Assembly: GCF_003286595.3 (NCBI RefSeq)
Contig: NZ_CP132985.1
Span: forward strand, 806,001-870,000
Direction: 5' to 3'
Length of the DNA stretch: 64,000 nt
Source: Aerococcus mictus
Lineage (GTDB): Bacteria; Bacillota; Bacilli; Lactobacillales; Aerococcaceae
The notes beneath the pieces are model-generated. The model did not search any database and had not been told where the DNA came from. It saw nothing but the letters and a program-made list of their open reading frames with translations. Each line of letters opens with the position of its first letter. Within the stretch, counting starts at the first letter, position 1. Below are positions 9,717-17,956 of this stretch, in pieces. Both the position numbers and the translations under genes were made by a program.

Positions 9717-11630
9717 ATGAGTATTATAAAATTGGGGGGCTTAGGATTTGGTCGAAGTCGATCAATGGAAGATGCCATTAAAAAAAGCCGTATTGGAGAT
9801 ATTATTGAAATAAAAAAGAACCTTAGTGCAAATGAAAAACAAGAACCACTCTTACTCAATCATGATTTAACGATTGACGGTAATAATAATACAATCAGCG
9901 TTTATCATGATAAACCTTTATTGGTTGCTGATAGTGAGTTATCTTTAACAATTAAAAATTTGAAGATATTTTTGCAAAAGAAATCTAACTTTTTATTATT
10001 AGGGGAAAACTTCAAAGGAAACGTTTCATTCGATAATGTTGAAGTAGAATTTTCCACTAAGAGTGATTCACGGGATTTCTTTTCGCCAATTCATGCAAAT
10101 ACATCTAATTATTCTTTAACTTTAAATCATGTAAAAACTGATTTTCTAAAAATTATTGCTGAATCAATGTCGATTCAAAATTCTCAAATTGGAAGTTTAA
10201 CAAGAGCCGAAAGCTTGTTATATACAAATAGGTTAAATATTAAAAATACTTCTTTAAATCATATGACAATAAAAAGTATGTTTAGCGATACGAACGCATT
10301 ACTAACGGGAGAAAATTTAAAATCACAAGGAAAATTAGCTTTTGAAGAAATCGATGGCAACATTTCCTATTTACAATTTATTCCTTACCTCAATCAAAAA
10401 GGTGAAGCTTTTTCATCAGAGAAGGAATACTTAAAAAGCTTTACTAATGATATTTATCGATTAGATCAATTAGTGTATTTAATTATTAATCAAACTGGTA
10501 AAGGTCAATTTGGAAAACCTTTTGAGATCAGCAATTTATCTTTCCCTAGTGAACAATGTTCATATTTTAAAACTTGTCCTTCAATAATTAGTGAATCTGA
10601 ATTGTTATTAACAGATTCAACATTAGAATTTAATCCTTTAAAAGGCGTTCTGGTTAATTCAACAGTACGCTTTGAAAATGTCGCGGATCTTAACGATTGG
10701 ACAGTTAAGGAAAATGTAAAATTGTCTAATTTAAATAGTCAAAGTATTTTGTTTAATGATGAATCAAAAGAATCTAATAAAACAGCCGTAGAAGAGATTA
10801 AAGAATATATCGGATTAGAAAATGTTAAAAGTCAATTAGATGACCTCATTTCGTCTTCTAAGATGAATGCTTTACGTCTTCAAAGAGGGTTACCAACTAC
10901 TAGTGGTTTTTCCATGCACATGATATTTGGTGGACACGCTGGTACAGGAAAAACGTCAATAGCTAAGTTATTTGGGAAGGCTTTATATGAAAGTGGTGTT
11001 TTACCCACTAATCGATTTGCCTTTGCGAGTGAACCAGATTTAGTTGCTGGTTATGTTGGCCAAACCGCTCAAAAGACTAAAGATATTGTTATGTCCGCTA
11101 AGGGTGGTGTGCTTTTTATTGATGAAGCTTATTCATTAACTCCTGAAGAAGGTCAAAATAGTTTTAAACAAGAAGCTATCGATCAAATTGTTGCGTTGGC
11201 TGATGAATTGAGAGAAGATACAGTAATTATCCTAGCTGGTTATACTGATCCTATGAAAAAGTTTTTGCAAGCTAATGAAGGTCTTGCTTCACGTTTTAAA
11301 AATTGGATTGAATTTCCCGATTATTCATTAGAAGAACTTATTCAGATCTTAGATATCAATTTAAAACAGCAAGGTATTATCATTAGTGAACATGATCAAG
11401 AAGTATTATTAGAATCTTTTTTAAATGTCTATAACTGTTTAACAAACAATGGTCAAACCTATTTAAAAGGAAATGGGCGTACTATTAGAAACTATGTACA
11501 AGATCTTATTCAAACCCGTGACGTTCGAATTAATAGTCAATTCTCAAATATGGAATTAACTAATGATGATTTACAACAAATTAATTCAGAGGATATTAGA
11601 AAAGTGGAAGAAAAGTATATGCATAATTAA
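9717..11630 (+). CDS. beta-helix-like / CbxX-SpoVK-type AAA+ ATPase fusion (637 aa)
   Basis: A cytosolic protein with no signal peptide. ATG 9717 is chosen over 9681 because AAAGGAGG precedes it. The first about 350 residues look like a right-handed beta helix (LLLNHDLTIDGNNNTISV, LSLTIKNLKI, VSFDNVEVEF, LTLNHVKTDF). About 365-637 is an AAA+ module of the CbxX/CfqX/EccA/SpoVK clade: Walker A GGHAGTGKTS, pore-loop region YVGQTAQKT, Walker B GVLFIDEAYSL, sensor 1 VIILAGYTD, arginine finger ASRFKNWIEF, sensor 2 GNGRTIRNYV. Family members are hexameric remodelling ATPases (rubisco activase CbbX, type VII secretion EccA). Its position behind three secreted coiled-coil genes suggests it prepares or remodels those proteins or their export; this is inference. 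Confidence 0.8.
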   Translation: MSIIKLGGLGFGRSRSMEDAIKKSRIGDIIEIKKNLSANEKQEPLLLNHDLTIDGNNNTISVYHDKPLLVADSELSLTIKNLKIFLQKKSNFLLLGENFKGNVSFDNVEVEFSTKSDSRDFFSPIHANTSNYSLTLNHVKTDFLKIIAESMSIQNSQIGSLTRAESLLYTNRLNIKNTSLNHMTIKSMFSDTNALLTGENLKSQGKLAFEEIDGNISYLQFIPYLNQKGEAFSSEKEYLKSFTNDIYRLDQLVYLIINQTGKGQFGKPFEISNLSFPSEQCSYFKTCPSIISESELLLTDSTLEFNPLKGVLVNSTVRFENVADLNDWTVKENVKLSNLNSQSILFNDESKESNKTAVEEIKEYIGLENVKSQLDDLISSSKMNALRLQRGLPTTSGFSMHMIFGGHAGTGKTSIAKLFGKALYESGVLPTNRFAFASEPDLVAGYVGQTAQKTKDIVMSAKGGVLFIDEAYSLTPEEGQNSFKQEAIDQIVALADELREDTVIILAGYTDPMKKFLQANEGLASRFKNWIEFPDYSLEELIQILDINLKQQGIIISEHDQEVLLESFLNVYNCLTNNGQTYLKGNGRTIRNYVQDLIQTRDVRINSQFSNMELTNDDLQQINSEDIRKVEEKYMHN

Positions 11631-11649
11631 TAACATAAAATGGATAAAT

Positions 11650-11720
11650 TAGGTGAAATTAGTCGTTGCTGAGAGCGATTCTGGTGCAATTTCAGATTAT
11701 TAGATGGATAATTTTACCTA
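11650..11720 (+). ncRNA. possible structured RNA element downstream of the AAA+ gene
   Basis: An outer stem (TAGGTGAAATT at 11650-11660 with AATTTTACCTA at 11710-11720, one mismatch) encloses an alternative GAAATT/AATTTC pair and an inner TCG...CGA hairpin. There is no strong T tail. It may be a 3' UTR structure, and the support is only the pairing. Confidence 0.25.
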
Positions 11721-11846
11721 TTTATTGCAAGCAAATCACTGCCTAAGAATTGAATTAATTTCGCATTTTAAGCCAATTAATTTGTTATACTGAAAATGAG
11801 TACATGATTTTATCATGTCTATTATGATAATAAAAGGAGAATAATT

Positions 11847-12061
11847 ATGCCAATGTCTTTAGGACTTGTGGGCATAACAGTATTCATCGCTCACTTTTCT
11901 ATTTATTTTCAGGGTCACTAGATTTTTCAAGGATGGCCATCTTATATCCCGGCTTTAACTTTATGGGATTTTTAAATCGATTCCATGCTAGTATCATTAA
12001 TCCTTATGTCAATTTTTTGTTTGAAAGTATCATTCATTCTTTCAGATACCTGTGCATGTAG
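11847..12061 (+). pseudogene. remnant of a small hydrophobic protein gene, frameshifted
   Basis: ATG 11847 follows AAAAGGAG and encodes 24 hydrophobic residues (MPMSLGLVGITVFIAHFS...) before TAG 11919. From 11915 a different frame continues for about 48 residues (SLDFSRMAILYPGFNFMGFL...) to TAG at 12059-12061. The two pieces read as one membrane-type protein broken by an indel. Upstream, TTGTTATACT near 11781 could be a -10 box. Alternatively the 24-codon ORF is a real small peptide. From 12062 to 12169 I see only a GAGGAG followed by a short open stretch with no start codon, perhaps another remnant. Confidence 0.3.
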
Positions 12062-12169
12062 GTTATTAAATTTAATTTATTTTCGATGAGGAGAACATAT
12101 TAAAAAATTAATTTATACTATTATCTATAATTGATAAGATTGGGAATTGAAAAGTTAATTCACAACATG

Positions 12170-12198
12170 TTGACAAAATATCGATCATGAAATACAAT
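12170..12198 (+). promoter_or_regulatory. sigma-A promoter for the ABC importer operon
   Basis: TTGACA at 12170-12175, a 17-base spacer and TACAAT at 12193-12198. It gives a leader of about 75 bases to the ATG at 12282, with a small GGTTT/AAACC hairpin just after the start. I see no clear Fur-type operator. Confidence 0.7.
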
Positions 12199-12281
12199 AT
12201 GTAGGGTTTTGAAACCGGAATCATTTTTGCCTATTTGAGTATAAATTATACTTCCAATGAATTTAGAAAGAAGGAATTTTT

Positions 12282-13307
12282 ATGTCATCCTATAAGAAAG
12301 TATTTGGACTATTATTAACCGCTAGCTTGGCCTTAGGGGCATGCGGACAAGCCAATCAAAAGGGCGCCAATTCTGAGGCTGCTTCAAGCGCTCAAACCAG
12401 CCAAACAAGCACTCAAAACCCTGAAAGTGGGTATCCATTTACCGTCCAAAATGAATTAAAGGGACAAACTTATGAGCAAACTTTCGAACAATCACCAGAA
12501 CAGGCCGTTTCGCTTAGTGGCTTCACGACTGAAATGTTACTAGCTCTTGGTTTAGAAGACAAAATGGTCGGCTACGCTTACCAAGATAATGAAGTGCTCC
12601 CTGAATACAAAGAGGCCCTAAGCAAAGTCAAAGAGCTATCGGACCAAAATCCCTCCAAAGAAGTGCTTATCGCTAGCCAACCAGACTTTGTGACGGGCTG
12701 GACTTCTTCATTTTCTGATAAAAATTTCCCACCTCAATTCCTGAATGACAATCAAATGAAGTTCTATGTCCCACTATCTGAAGCCCCTAATGCCACCATG
12801 GATACCGTCTACCAAGACTTCCAAAACTTTGGTCGAATCTTTGCCGTTGAAGACCGGGCTAATGAAGTCATTGGGAAGATGAAAGCTGGCATCCAACCCG
12901 TTGTTGATAAAGTAAAAGATAAAAAACCGGTAACTACCTTTGTCTATGACAGTGGTGAAGATGCTCCTCTAACTGCGAGCGCTACCTTAGGAACTGAACT
13001 GATTCGCTTAGCTGGCGGGGAAAATGTCTTTGCGGGTGGCGACAAGGGCTATGCGACTGTTTCATGGGAAGACGCGGTTAACAAGAATCCCGATACCATT
13101 ATCGTGATCGATTACGAACAAAGCACCCCAATTGAAGAAAAACTCGATTACCTCAAAAATCAATCACCCCTTAAAGATTCTGAAGCGGTAAAGAATGACC
13201 GGATTACTGTCATCGGCTTGTCTGATTTAATGCCTGGGGTGCGGAATGTCAAAGCGATCCAAGACCTCGCACAATTCTTCCACCCAGAGGCCTTCGCTAA
13301 TGAGTAA
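12282..13307 (+). CDS. ABC importer substrate-binding lipoprotein, iron-complex/vitamin B12 (FecB/BtuF) type
   Basis: The extracellular receptor of an importer encoded with the next two genes. Residues 1-20 are a lipoprotein signal (KKVFGLLLTASLALGAC, lipobox LGAC with the lipidated Cys at 20). A Ser/Gln/Thr-rich linker leads to a type III periplasmic-binding fold (FTTEMLLALGLEDKMVGYAY, LSDQNPSKEVLIASQPDFV, ATLGTELIRLAGGENVFAGG, VSWEDAVNKNPDTIIVID). Length 341 aa is typical. It starts 12 bases after a weak AGAAGGA ribosome binding site. The stop overlaps the permease start by 8 bases, which argues for translational coupling. The substrate (siderophore, haem or cobalamin) cannot be read from the sequence. 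Confidence 0.85.
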   Translation: MSSYKKVFGLLLTASLALGACGQANQKGANSEAASSAQTSQTSTQNPESGYPFTVQNELKGQTYEQTFEQSPEQAVSLSGFTTEMLLALGLEDKMVGYAYQDNEVLPEYKEALSKVKELSDQNPSKEVLIASQPDFVTGWTSSFSDKNFPPQFLNDNQMKFYVPLSEAPNATMDTVYQDFQNFGRIFAVEDRANEVIGKMKAGIQPVVDKVKDKKPVTTFVYDSGEDAPLTASATLGTELIRLAGGENVFAGGDKGYATVSWEDAVNKNPDTIIVIDYEQSTPIEEKLDYLKNQSPLKDSEAVKNDRITVIGLSDLMPGVRNVKAIQDLAQFFHPEAFANE

Positions 13308-14349
13308 ACAGCCTAATCGCCCTTGGATACTTGTCCTAGCAGCCGTCTTAGTACTAATTTTAGGCATAACGATGACTATTTCTATCTATGTCGGTAGTGT
13401 CGACCTCGTAGCAAGTGACGTTGGCAAGATTATTATTAACCGGCTAAGCCAAGCCGAAATTTTTCCGGTCACCTGGCAAGCTTCAGCCGAAACTATTGTC
13501 TGGGACTTGCGTTTACCAAAGACCCTGGTTGCTGCACTGACGGGGATGGGGTTAAGTTTAGCGGGAGCACTGATGCAAACCTTAACCCATAACCCGATGG
13601 CGGATCCTTATCTTTTAGGGATTTCCTCAGGAGCTTCAACAGGAGCCGTCTTATCGATTTTAGTTGGCACTGTACCAGTGATCGGTTATCTGCCCTTAGA
13701 AGTCGGGGCTTTCCTGGGGGCTTTACTTGCCACTGGCCTGGTCTTTTTGATTTCCGGTAAGCAGGGGAAGCTTTCCACCATTCACCTGATTTTAACTGGG
13801 GTGGCTTTATCTGCCCTCTTTTCGGCACTAACCAGCATTATCATCTTTTTAACGCCTGATGTCCGTGCTATTTCTAGTGCCCTCTTCTGGATGAGTGGGA
13901 GTTTTTCAGGCATCAGCTGGAAGGACGTTGCTCCGGTAGCGATCGCTGTATTGCTTTCCAGCCTTATCCTATTTTTAATCCATCAGCCCCTCGACCTGCT
14001 CTTGTTGGGTGATGATCGGGCTCGGATGAATGGGATCAATGTTTTTGCTCTTAAATCGCTGATTTTTGTGATAACTTCCCTATTAACAGCGATCTTAGTG
14101 GCCAAAAGTGGGGTGATCGGCTTTGTGGGCCTGGTGATTCCTCACATTACCCGCTTGCTGGTAGGTCCTACACACCGCCGTTTATTACTGGTTGCACCTC
14201 TAGCGGGAGCAATCTTAATGGTGGTCGCCGATACTGTTTCTCGGGTAGTCTTCTCCCCAGAAGAATTACCGGTTGGTATCGTGACCGCCCTAGTCGGCGC
14301 TCCTTTCTTCATCTTTTTAATGCAGCGCAGTAAAGATAAATTGGCATAG
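13300..14349 (+). CDS. ABC importer permease, FecCD family
   Basis: The membrane channel of the importer, 349 aa with about nine or ten hydrophobic segments. Start ATG 13300 overlaps the end of the receptor gene and is preferred to an ATG 54 bases upstream inside that gene. FecCD hallmarks are present: LRLPKTLVAALTGMGLSLAG, ALMQTLTHNPMADPYLLGIS, GFVGLVIPHITRLLVGPTHR (the ATPase-coupling loop) and VADTVSRVVFSPEELPVGIV. The protein probably works as a homodimer with the next gene product. It matches iron-complex and cobalamin uptake systems equally well. Confidence 0.9.
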   Translation: MSKQPNRPWILVLAAVLVLILGITMTISIYVGSVDLVASDVGKIIINRLSQAEIFPVTWQASAETIVWDLRLPKTLVAALTGMGLSLAGALMQTLTHNPMADPYLLGISSGASTGAVLSILVGTVPVIGYLPLEVGAFLGALLATGLVFLISGKQGKLSTIHLILTGVALSALFSALTSIIIFLTPDVRAISSALFWMSGSFSGISWKDVAPVAIAVLLSSLILFLIHQPLDLLLLGDDRARMNGINVFALKSLIFVITSLLTAILVAKSGVIGFVGLVIPHITRLLVGPTHRRLLLVAPLAGAILMVVADTVSRVVFSPEELPVGIVTALVGAPFFIFLMQRSKDKLA

Positions 14350-14363
14350 GAGGGTAACATGTT

Positions 14364-15122
14364 ATGAGTAAAATTTCAGTAGACCAGCTTAACATTAGCC
14401 TATCCGGTCGGTCGATCCTTCAAGAGCTGAGTTTTCAAGTGGAAAAAGGTGAGTTTGTGGGGCTAATCGGTCCCAATGGGTCAGGTAAGTCTACTTTGCT
14501 AAAGGCTTTAGATAAGAGCTTAAGCCGCCAATCCGGAGAGATTTATTTCAACGCCCAAAACATTGACCATTTATCAACGAAGGAATTTGCTAAGACCTGT
14601 GCTGTCGTCGCCCAAGAACATAACCTGGCTTTCGATTTTAAGGTAATTGACCTGGTACAGCTCTCCCGCTTCATCCACCATCCTTGGTACCAAGGAAATA
14701 ATCAAAGGGATGCCGCTATTGTCCAAGAGGCTCTAGAAAAAGTGGGACTTGTCGACTTGCAGGATAAAAATTATTTCCAGCTTTCCGGTGGTGAGCAGCA
14801 ACGGGTTATGATTGCTATGGCACTCGCCAAGCAGGTCGATATTCTCTTGATGGATGAGCCCTCCAATCATTTAGATATTAATTACCAGCTGTCGATCCTC
14901 AAAACGATTAAACAGGAAGGACTCACCGTATTTACTTCGCTTCATGATTTAAATTTAGCGGCCCGTTTCTGTGACCGTCTCATCCTGCTCAATCAAGGGT
15001 CCATCGTTCTGAACGGCCCTACCGAAGAGGTCTTGACCAGCCCGCAATTAAGTCAAGTCTTTAAGGTGGATATCGTTACTAACCGCCTTCCCAATGGATG
15101 TTTAGGAATTAATTATCTTTGA
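14364..15122 (+). CDS. ABC importer ATPase, iron-complex/cobalamin (FepC/BtuD) type
   Basis: The 252-aa nucleotide-binding subunit for the FecCD permease. Walker A GPNGSGKST at about 36-44, Q-loop VVAQEH, signature LSGGEQQR, Walker B ILLMDEPSNHLD, H-loop TSLHDLNLAARFCD. AGGAGGG lies 9 bases before the ATG, and the gene starts 14 bases after the permease stop, so the three genes form one operon. No terminator with a good T run follows immediately. Confidence 0.92.
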   Translation: MSKISVDQLNISLSGRSILQELSFQVEKGEFVGLIGPNGSGKSTLLKALDKSLSRQSGEIYFNAQNIDHLSTKEFAKTCAVVAQEHNLAFDFKVIDLVQLSRFIHHPWYQGNNQRDAAIVQEALEKVGLVDLQDKNYFQLSGGEQQRVMIAMALAKQVDILLMDEPSNHLDINYQLSILKTIKQEGLTVFTSLHDLNLAARFCDRLILLNQGSIVLNGPTEEVLTSPQLSQVFKVDIVTNRLPNGCLGINYL

Positions 15123-15719
15123 AAGATTGAACCTGATAGGTTTTTAGTTAAAGTAGATTAACAGAAAATAAATTTAAGGTAGTGAAAAACTGATAACTTT
15201 ATTATTGCAACTGACATTCTCGAGAGGGGAAACATAGCCTACAGTACACTTAGGTATTGTATAATCGATATTCGGTAAAAGTCTGAAAAGAGGTTGTGGG
15301 AAGGCTTAAAATTACGTGAATCTTCTAAAGTGTTTAATTACTTCATTCAAGCTTTGTCAAGACAGACTGCTGATTAACTTATAGGCCTTAATTTAAGGAG
15401 GTGCTTTGCAATTTTATTCCAAGATAAAAAGCACTATCACCTATAGAAAAGCCCGATCAATCAGGGGTTGACAAACTCGTACAAATTCTCTATTTTGTAA
15501 AAAAAATATTTTTGCTTAGTTCATAAATTTAGTTTTTTTAATATTAGCATGTTAGAATATATTCACTAATTATTGACTTTATTCTAAGTGATTTGTTTAA
15601 GCTTTATTGACTTCCACTTTATCTAGAAATAGTTCTATAATGATTGATTTTAAATAAGTTTTTCATTCACGTATTTGCCCTTAATTTAACTATGACCTTC
15701 GCTTATTCTTTACAAGTAT
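15123..15719. other. non-coding interval after the ABC operon
   Basis: No ORF with a ribosome binding site is visible. There is a possible promoter TTGACA (about 15469)-N17-TATTTT and an imperfect GTGCTTT/AAAGCAC dyad around 15400-15435, neither convincing. The interval is AT-rich and looks like decayed sequence. Confidence 0.4.
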
Positions 15720-15755
15720 TTGACTACTTATTCTTCTATATTGTATGATAGTAAC

Positions 15756-15864
15756 TGGAGGGGTTATCCCTTCACGTTCCAATTATTGTGTTTCTACAAG
15801 CAATCTGGTGCAATCGCTTGTTAGACCCTTTTAGCTGAGAGGACCTTTCCCTGGGTCCTCTTTT
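15756..15864 (+). ncRNA. candidate small RNA A1
   Basis: Promoter TTGACT 15720-15725, 18-base spacer, TATGAT 15744-15749. The expected transcript of about 109 bases carries a GGGG-TTAT-CCCT hairpin, a CAAGC...GCTTG hairpin, and an intrinsic terminator (GAGGACC / GGTCCTC then TTTT, 15838-15864). It shares the motifs CTTCAC, TTTCT-CAAGCAA and the terminator core with the next unit (A2), so the two are paralogues. No ORF. Function unknown; terminator and promoter are direct observations, the RNA is inference. Confidence 0.5.
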
Positions 15865-15907
15865 CGTATGTGTTGATATTCAGTAAGTAAAGTTATAAGA
15901 TAGGGAT

Positions 15908-16012
15908 AGAGGGTTCATGCCCTTCACTTCCCATTATTAAGTTTCTGCAAGCAATTCGCTTGCTGGAGTCCTTTTGTCCTGAGAGGGCCCTTTAATGGGT
16001 CCTCTCTTTTTT
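15908..16012 (+). ncRNA. candidate small RNA A2
   Basis: Promoter TTGATA 15873-15878, N17, TAAGAT 15896-15901. The transcript of about 105 bases has an AGGG-TTCATG-CCCT hairpin, a perfect GCAAGC/GCTTGC hairpin, and a 10-bp terminator (GAGAGGGCCC / GGGTCCTCTC, 15981-16012, one G-T pair) followed by six T. Stem changes relative to A1 keep pairing. A degenerate third copy lies near 34453. Confidence 0.55.
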
Positions 16013-16071
16013 ATTTTTAACATTCTATAAATTCTATTGAAAATTATTACAAAAGATTGTACTATACTACA

Positions 16072-16159
16072 TGAAGAGATAAGTCTCTTCTGTATATTTA
16101 TAGTGAATGTATTTCATGAATGCATTCTCTCCCAGCCCCTTTCCTGTAGGGGCTTTTTT
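16072..16159 (+). ncRNA. candidate small RNA B1 (three-hairpin family)
   Basis: Promoter TTGAAA 16037-16042, N17, TACTAT 16060-16065. The transcript of about 88 bases has hairpin 1 GAAGAGA-TAAG-TCTCTTC, a linker with TATTTATAG, hairpin 2 GAATGTATT / AATGCATTC, single-stranded CTCTCCC, and terminator AGCCCCT / AGGGGCT plus six T (16134-16159). Two relatives lie at 34659-34743 (plus) and 32226-32316 (minus), with the same promoter spacing and compensatory changes in each stem. The CU-rich single-stranded part could pair with Shine-Dalgarno sequences, as in streptococcal csRNAs; this is analogy only. Confidence 0.6.
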
Positions 16160-16295
16160 AATGCCTAAAAAGTAGCAAAATTATACAGGATCATATAAAA
16201 GTTATAATCAGAAACCCGATACAGCGCTATCAGTAGATACCATTTCAAGCGTTTTATCAAGTGCTGCTATTTATATGCGATATTTATTTTTAGCC

Positions 16296-17470
16296 TTATA
16301 GGTAAGTCCTGGAATTCGCTATTATATTTTTAATTAATATATCTTTTTTATTTAAGGAAAACAATCTAATAGCAAGAAAAATAATCATATATAAAGAATG
16401 ATCATTAAAAAGTCATAGTCATCTCATCTCTTAGTACTAGATGGCGGATATATAGACTCATGTCGGAATTATTAAAGAATAAATATTTTTGAAAAGCAAT
16501 TTTTGATGTTAATTCAATTATTGAGTTTTCCAATAACCATCATTAAAAGTGAAATACCCAGCGAAAAGGCACTACTTCTTATTATTGTAGAAATCATAAA
16601 CGCAAAGCTTACATAACCTAAGTTTGAAAAGAATGGTCCCTATAAAATTTAAGTATCTGGACTGATGTTGGTTTCATTACCATCTGCCCGCTTTCAATCA
16701 TAAATAAGTCGACTGAATCTATATTAGCAAATCCAAATAAAAACATATTCATGAAAACTTCACTAAAGATTTCAATTAGACTGATTATTGTAATCGTTAA
16801 AATTAGAAAGAAGTAATTTTCTCCTAGAATAGGTTTTTATTAGTAAAAGTTTAATATTTTCTTCTGTAAATTCTCTTGAAATGAATTCTGACCCGATAAT
16901 AATACAATAAAAACTACTGTTTCTATAATTCCACCGATTGAAATGCGGGCAAAAATATACTTTTTAAGCGTGGGCATGTTATGCACTAGTCTATACTTAG
17001 AAAGTCTTACTTTATTTTCTTCATCTTTCCTAAGTTGAGAGAAATTGATATTAAATCTAGTCTATTTTCGTTGAACTTTATAGTCTCTCTTGCTTCAACT
17101 TTCTAATTTTCAGTTTTTTGAGCAGAACCTACATAAAGAGATGCAAAAGCAGAGAATATACATAAAAGTATCAAAAGGCTTTTTTAAGTTTCTTGAAAAA
17201 ATTTTCATCGCTTCATTACTACTTTTTCTACTACATATCTTTCTATATTTATAACTCTTCACACGCGTTTTACATATATTATCCATTTTCATCTGTATTA
17301 AAACGTGATTATTTTGTTCTTCTCTTAAATCCGCTATATTATTTGTAGCTGTTAATACTTTTCTTTTTATCATTACACACCTATCACATGTTAGCTTTAT
17401 TTCAGAATGAAAGTGACTTGATATCAATATAAGAAGGGCTTCTCAACAATATTACATCACTTAATGTTTA
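16296..17470 (-). pseudogene. decayed ABC exporter: end of ATPase plus ABC-2 permease
   Basis: On the minus strand, translation near 17440-17330 gives ALLILISSHFHSEIKLTCDR, the H-loop end of a drug-export-type ABC ATPase. Further on, broken frames give a TM segment (LCIFSAFASLYVGS), then SEFISREFTEENIKLLLIK, a hallmark of ABC-2 permeases, then NMFLFGFANIDSVDLF and FSLGISLLMMVIG-SIIELTSK. Reading needs several frame changes, for example at the GGG just before SEFISREF, and in-frame stops occur. Ends are approximate; the last readable frame stops at 16296. It probably once encoded a bacteriocin or antibiotic resistance exporter. Confidence 0.7.
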
Positions 17471-17733
17471 TACAAGATATTAATCTTCTGTTTTTAACCC
17501 TTAAAAGTAATATAACCACTTAGTAACGTATGAGTTCATGGATAATCTGGCTATAATTCCTTATTTTGGTTTATTATGAATTATTAGCTTGTAAATATTG
17601 GTTATGAAATAAAAAACAAAATAGTTCTTCATATTTTCTGATCAAGCTTTCAACAAATTAAATTTATTCATAATGTATTTAAAAAAGATTTCCGTGTTGT
17701 TTTTTACCTTAGATAAATAATTATAAAATATTA

Positions 17734-17761
17734 TTGCATTTTTTTTTTTTTTTTGTACTAT
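17734..17761 (+). promoter_or_regulatory. candidate phase-variable promoter with a T tract in the spacer
   Basis: TTGCAT at 17734-17739 and TACTAT at 17756-17761 are separated by 16 bases: fifteen T and one G. Together with the last base of the -35 box the run is 16 T. Gain of one T gives the optimal 17-base spacing. The start would be near 17768, leaving a leader of about 190 bases to the adhesin ATG at 17957. Spacer homopolymers that change length by slipped-strand mispairing are an established switch for surface-protein promoters in other bacteria. Confidence 0.6.
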
Positions 17762-17956
17762 GTCGTTAGGGAATAAAATTATACGATACGATTATTTGTT
17801 CAACGCATCAAAGAAAAGAAACTATCTTTATTATTTTAAAAGTTTTTAAATATTCTTTTAAGGAGACATATTTTTAAAGTTTAAAGAACAATATTGTATA
17901 TCGATAATTTTAGCGAAATTTTATATATTTTATTTTTTATTCATAGGAGGAAAAAT

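Larger units (their letters stand above)
15873..16260 (+). repeat. block repeated at 34450-34830 (A2 plus B1 copy)
   Basis: The order A-element, B-element and flanking AT-rich sequence is present twice. Shared words include AGTAAGTAAAGTT, CCATTATTA-GTTT, GATTGTA, TCTCTTCTGTAT and GCGCTAT-AGT. The two blocks are diverged, which suggests an old duplication of about 380 bases. Confidence 0.5.

Noticed and set aside
9717..11630. Type VII secretion locus
   Set aside because: The AAA+ clade includes EccA, but no WXG100 protein, FtsK-like EssC or other component is present in the window.
15720..16160. CRISPR array
   Set aside because: The repeats are whole RNA units with promoters and terminators, not short direct repeats with unique spacers. 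No cas gene is present.
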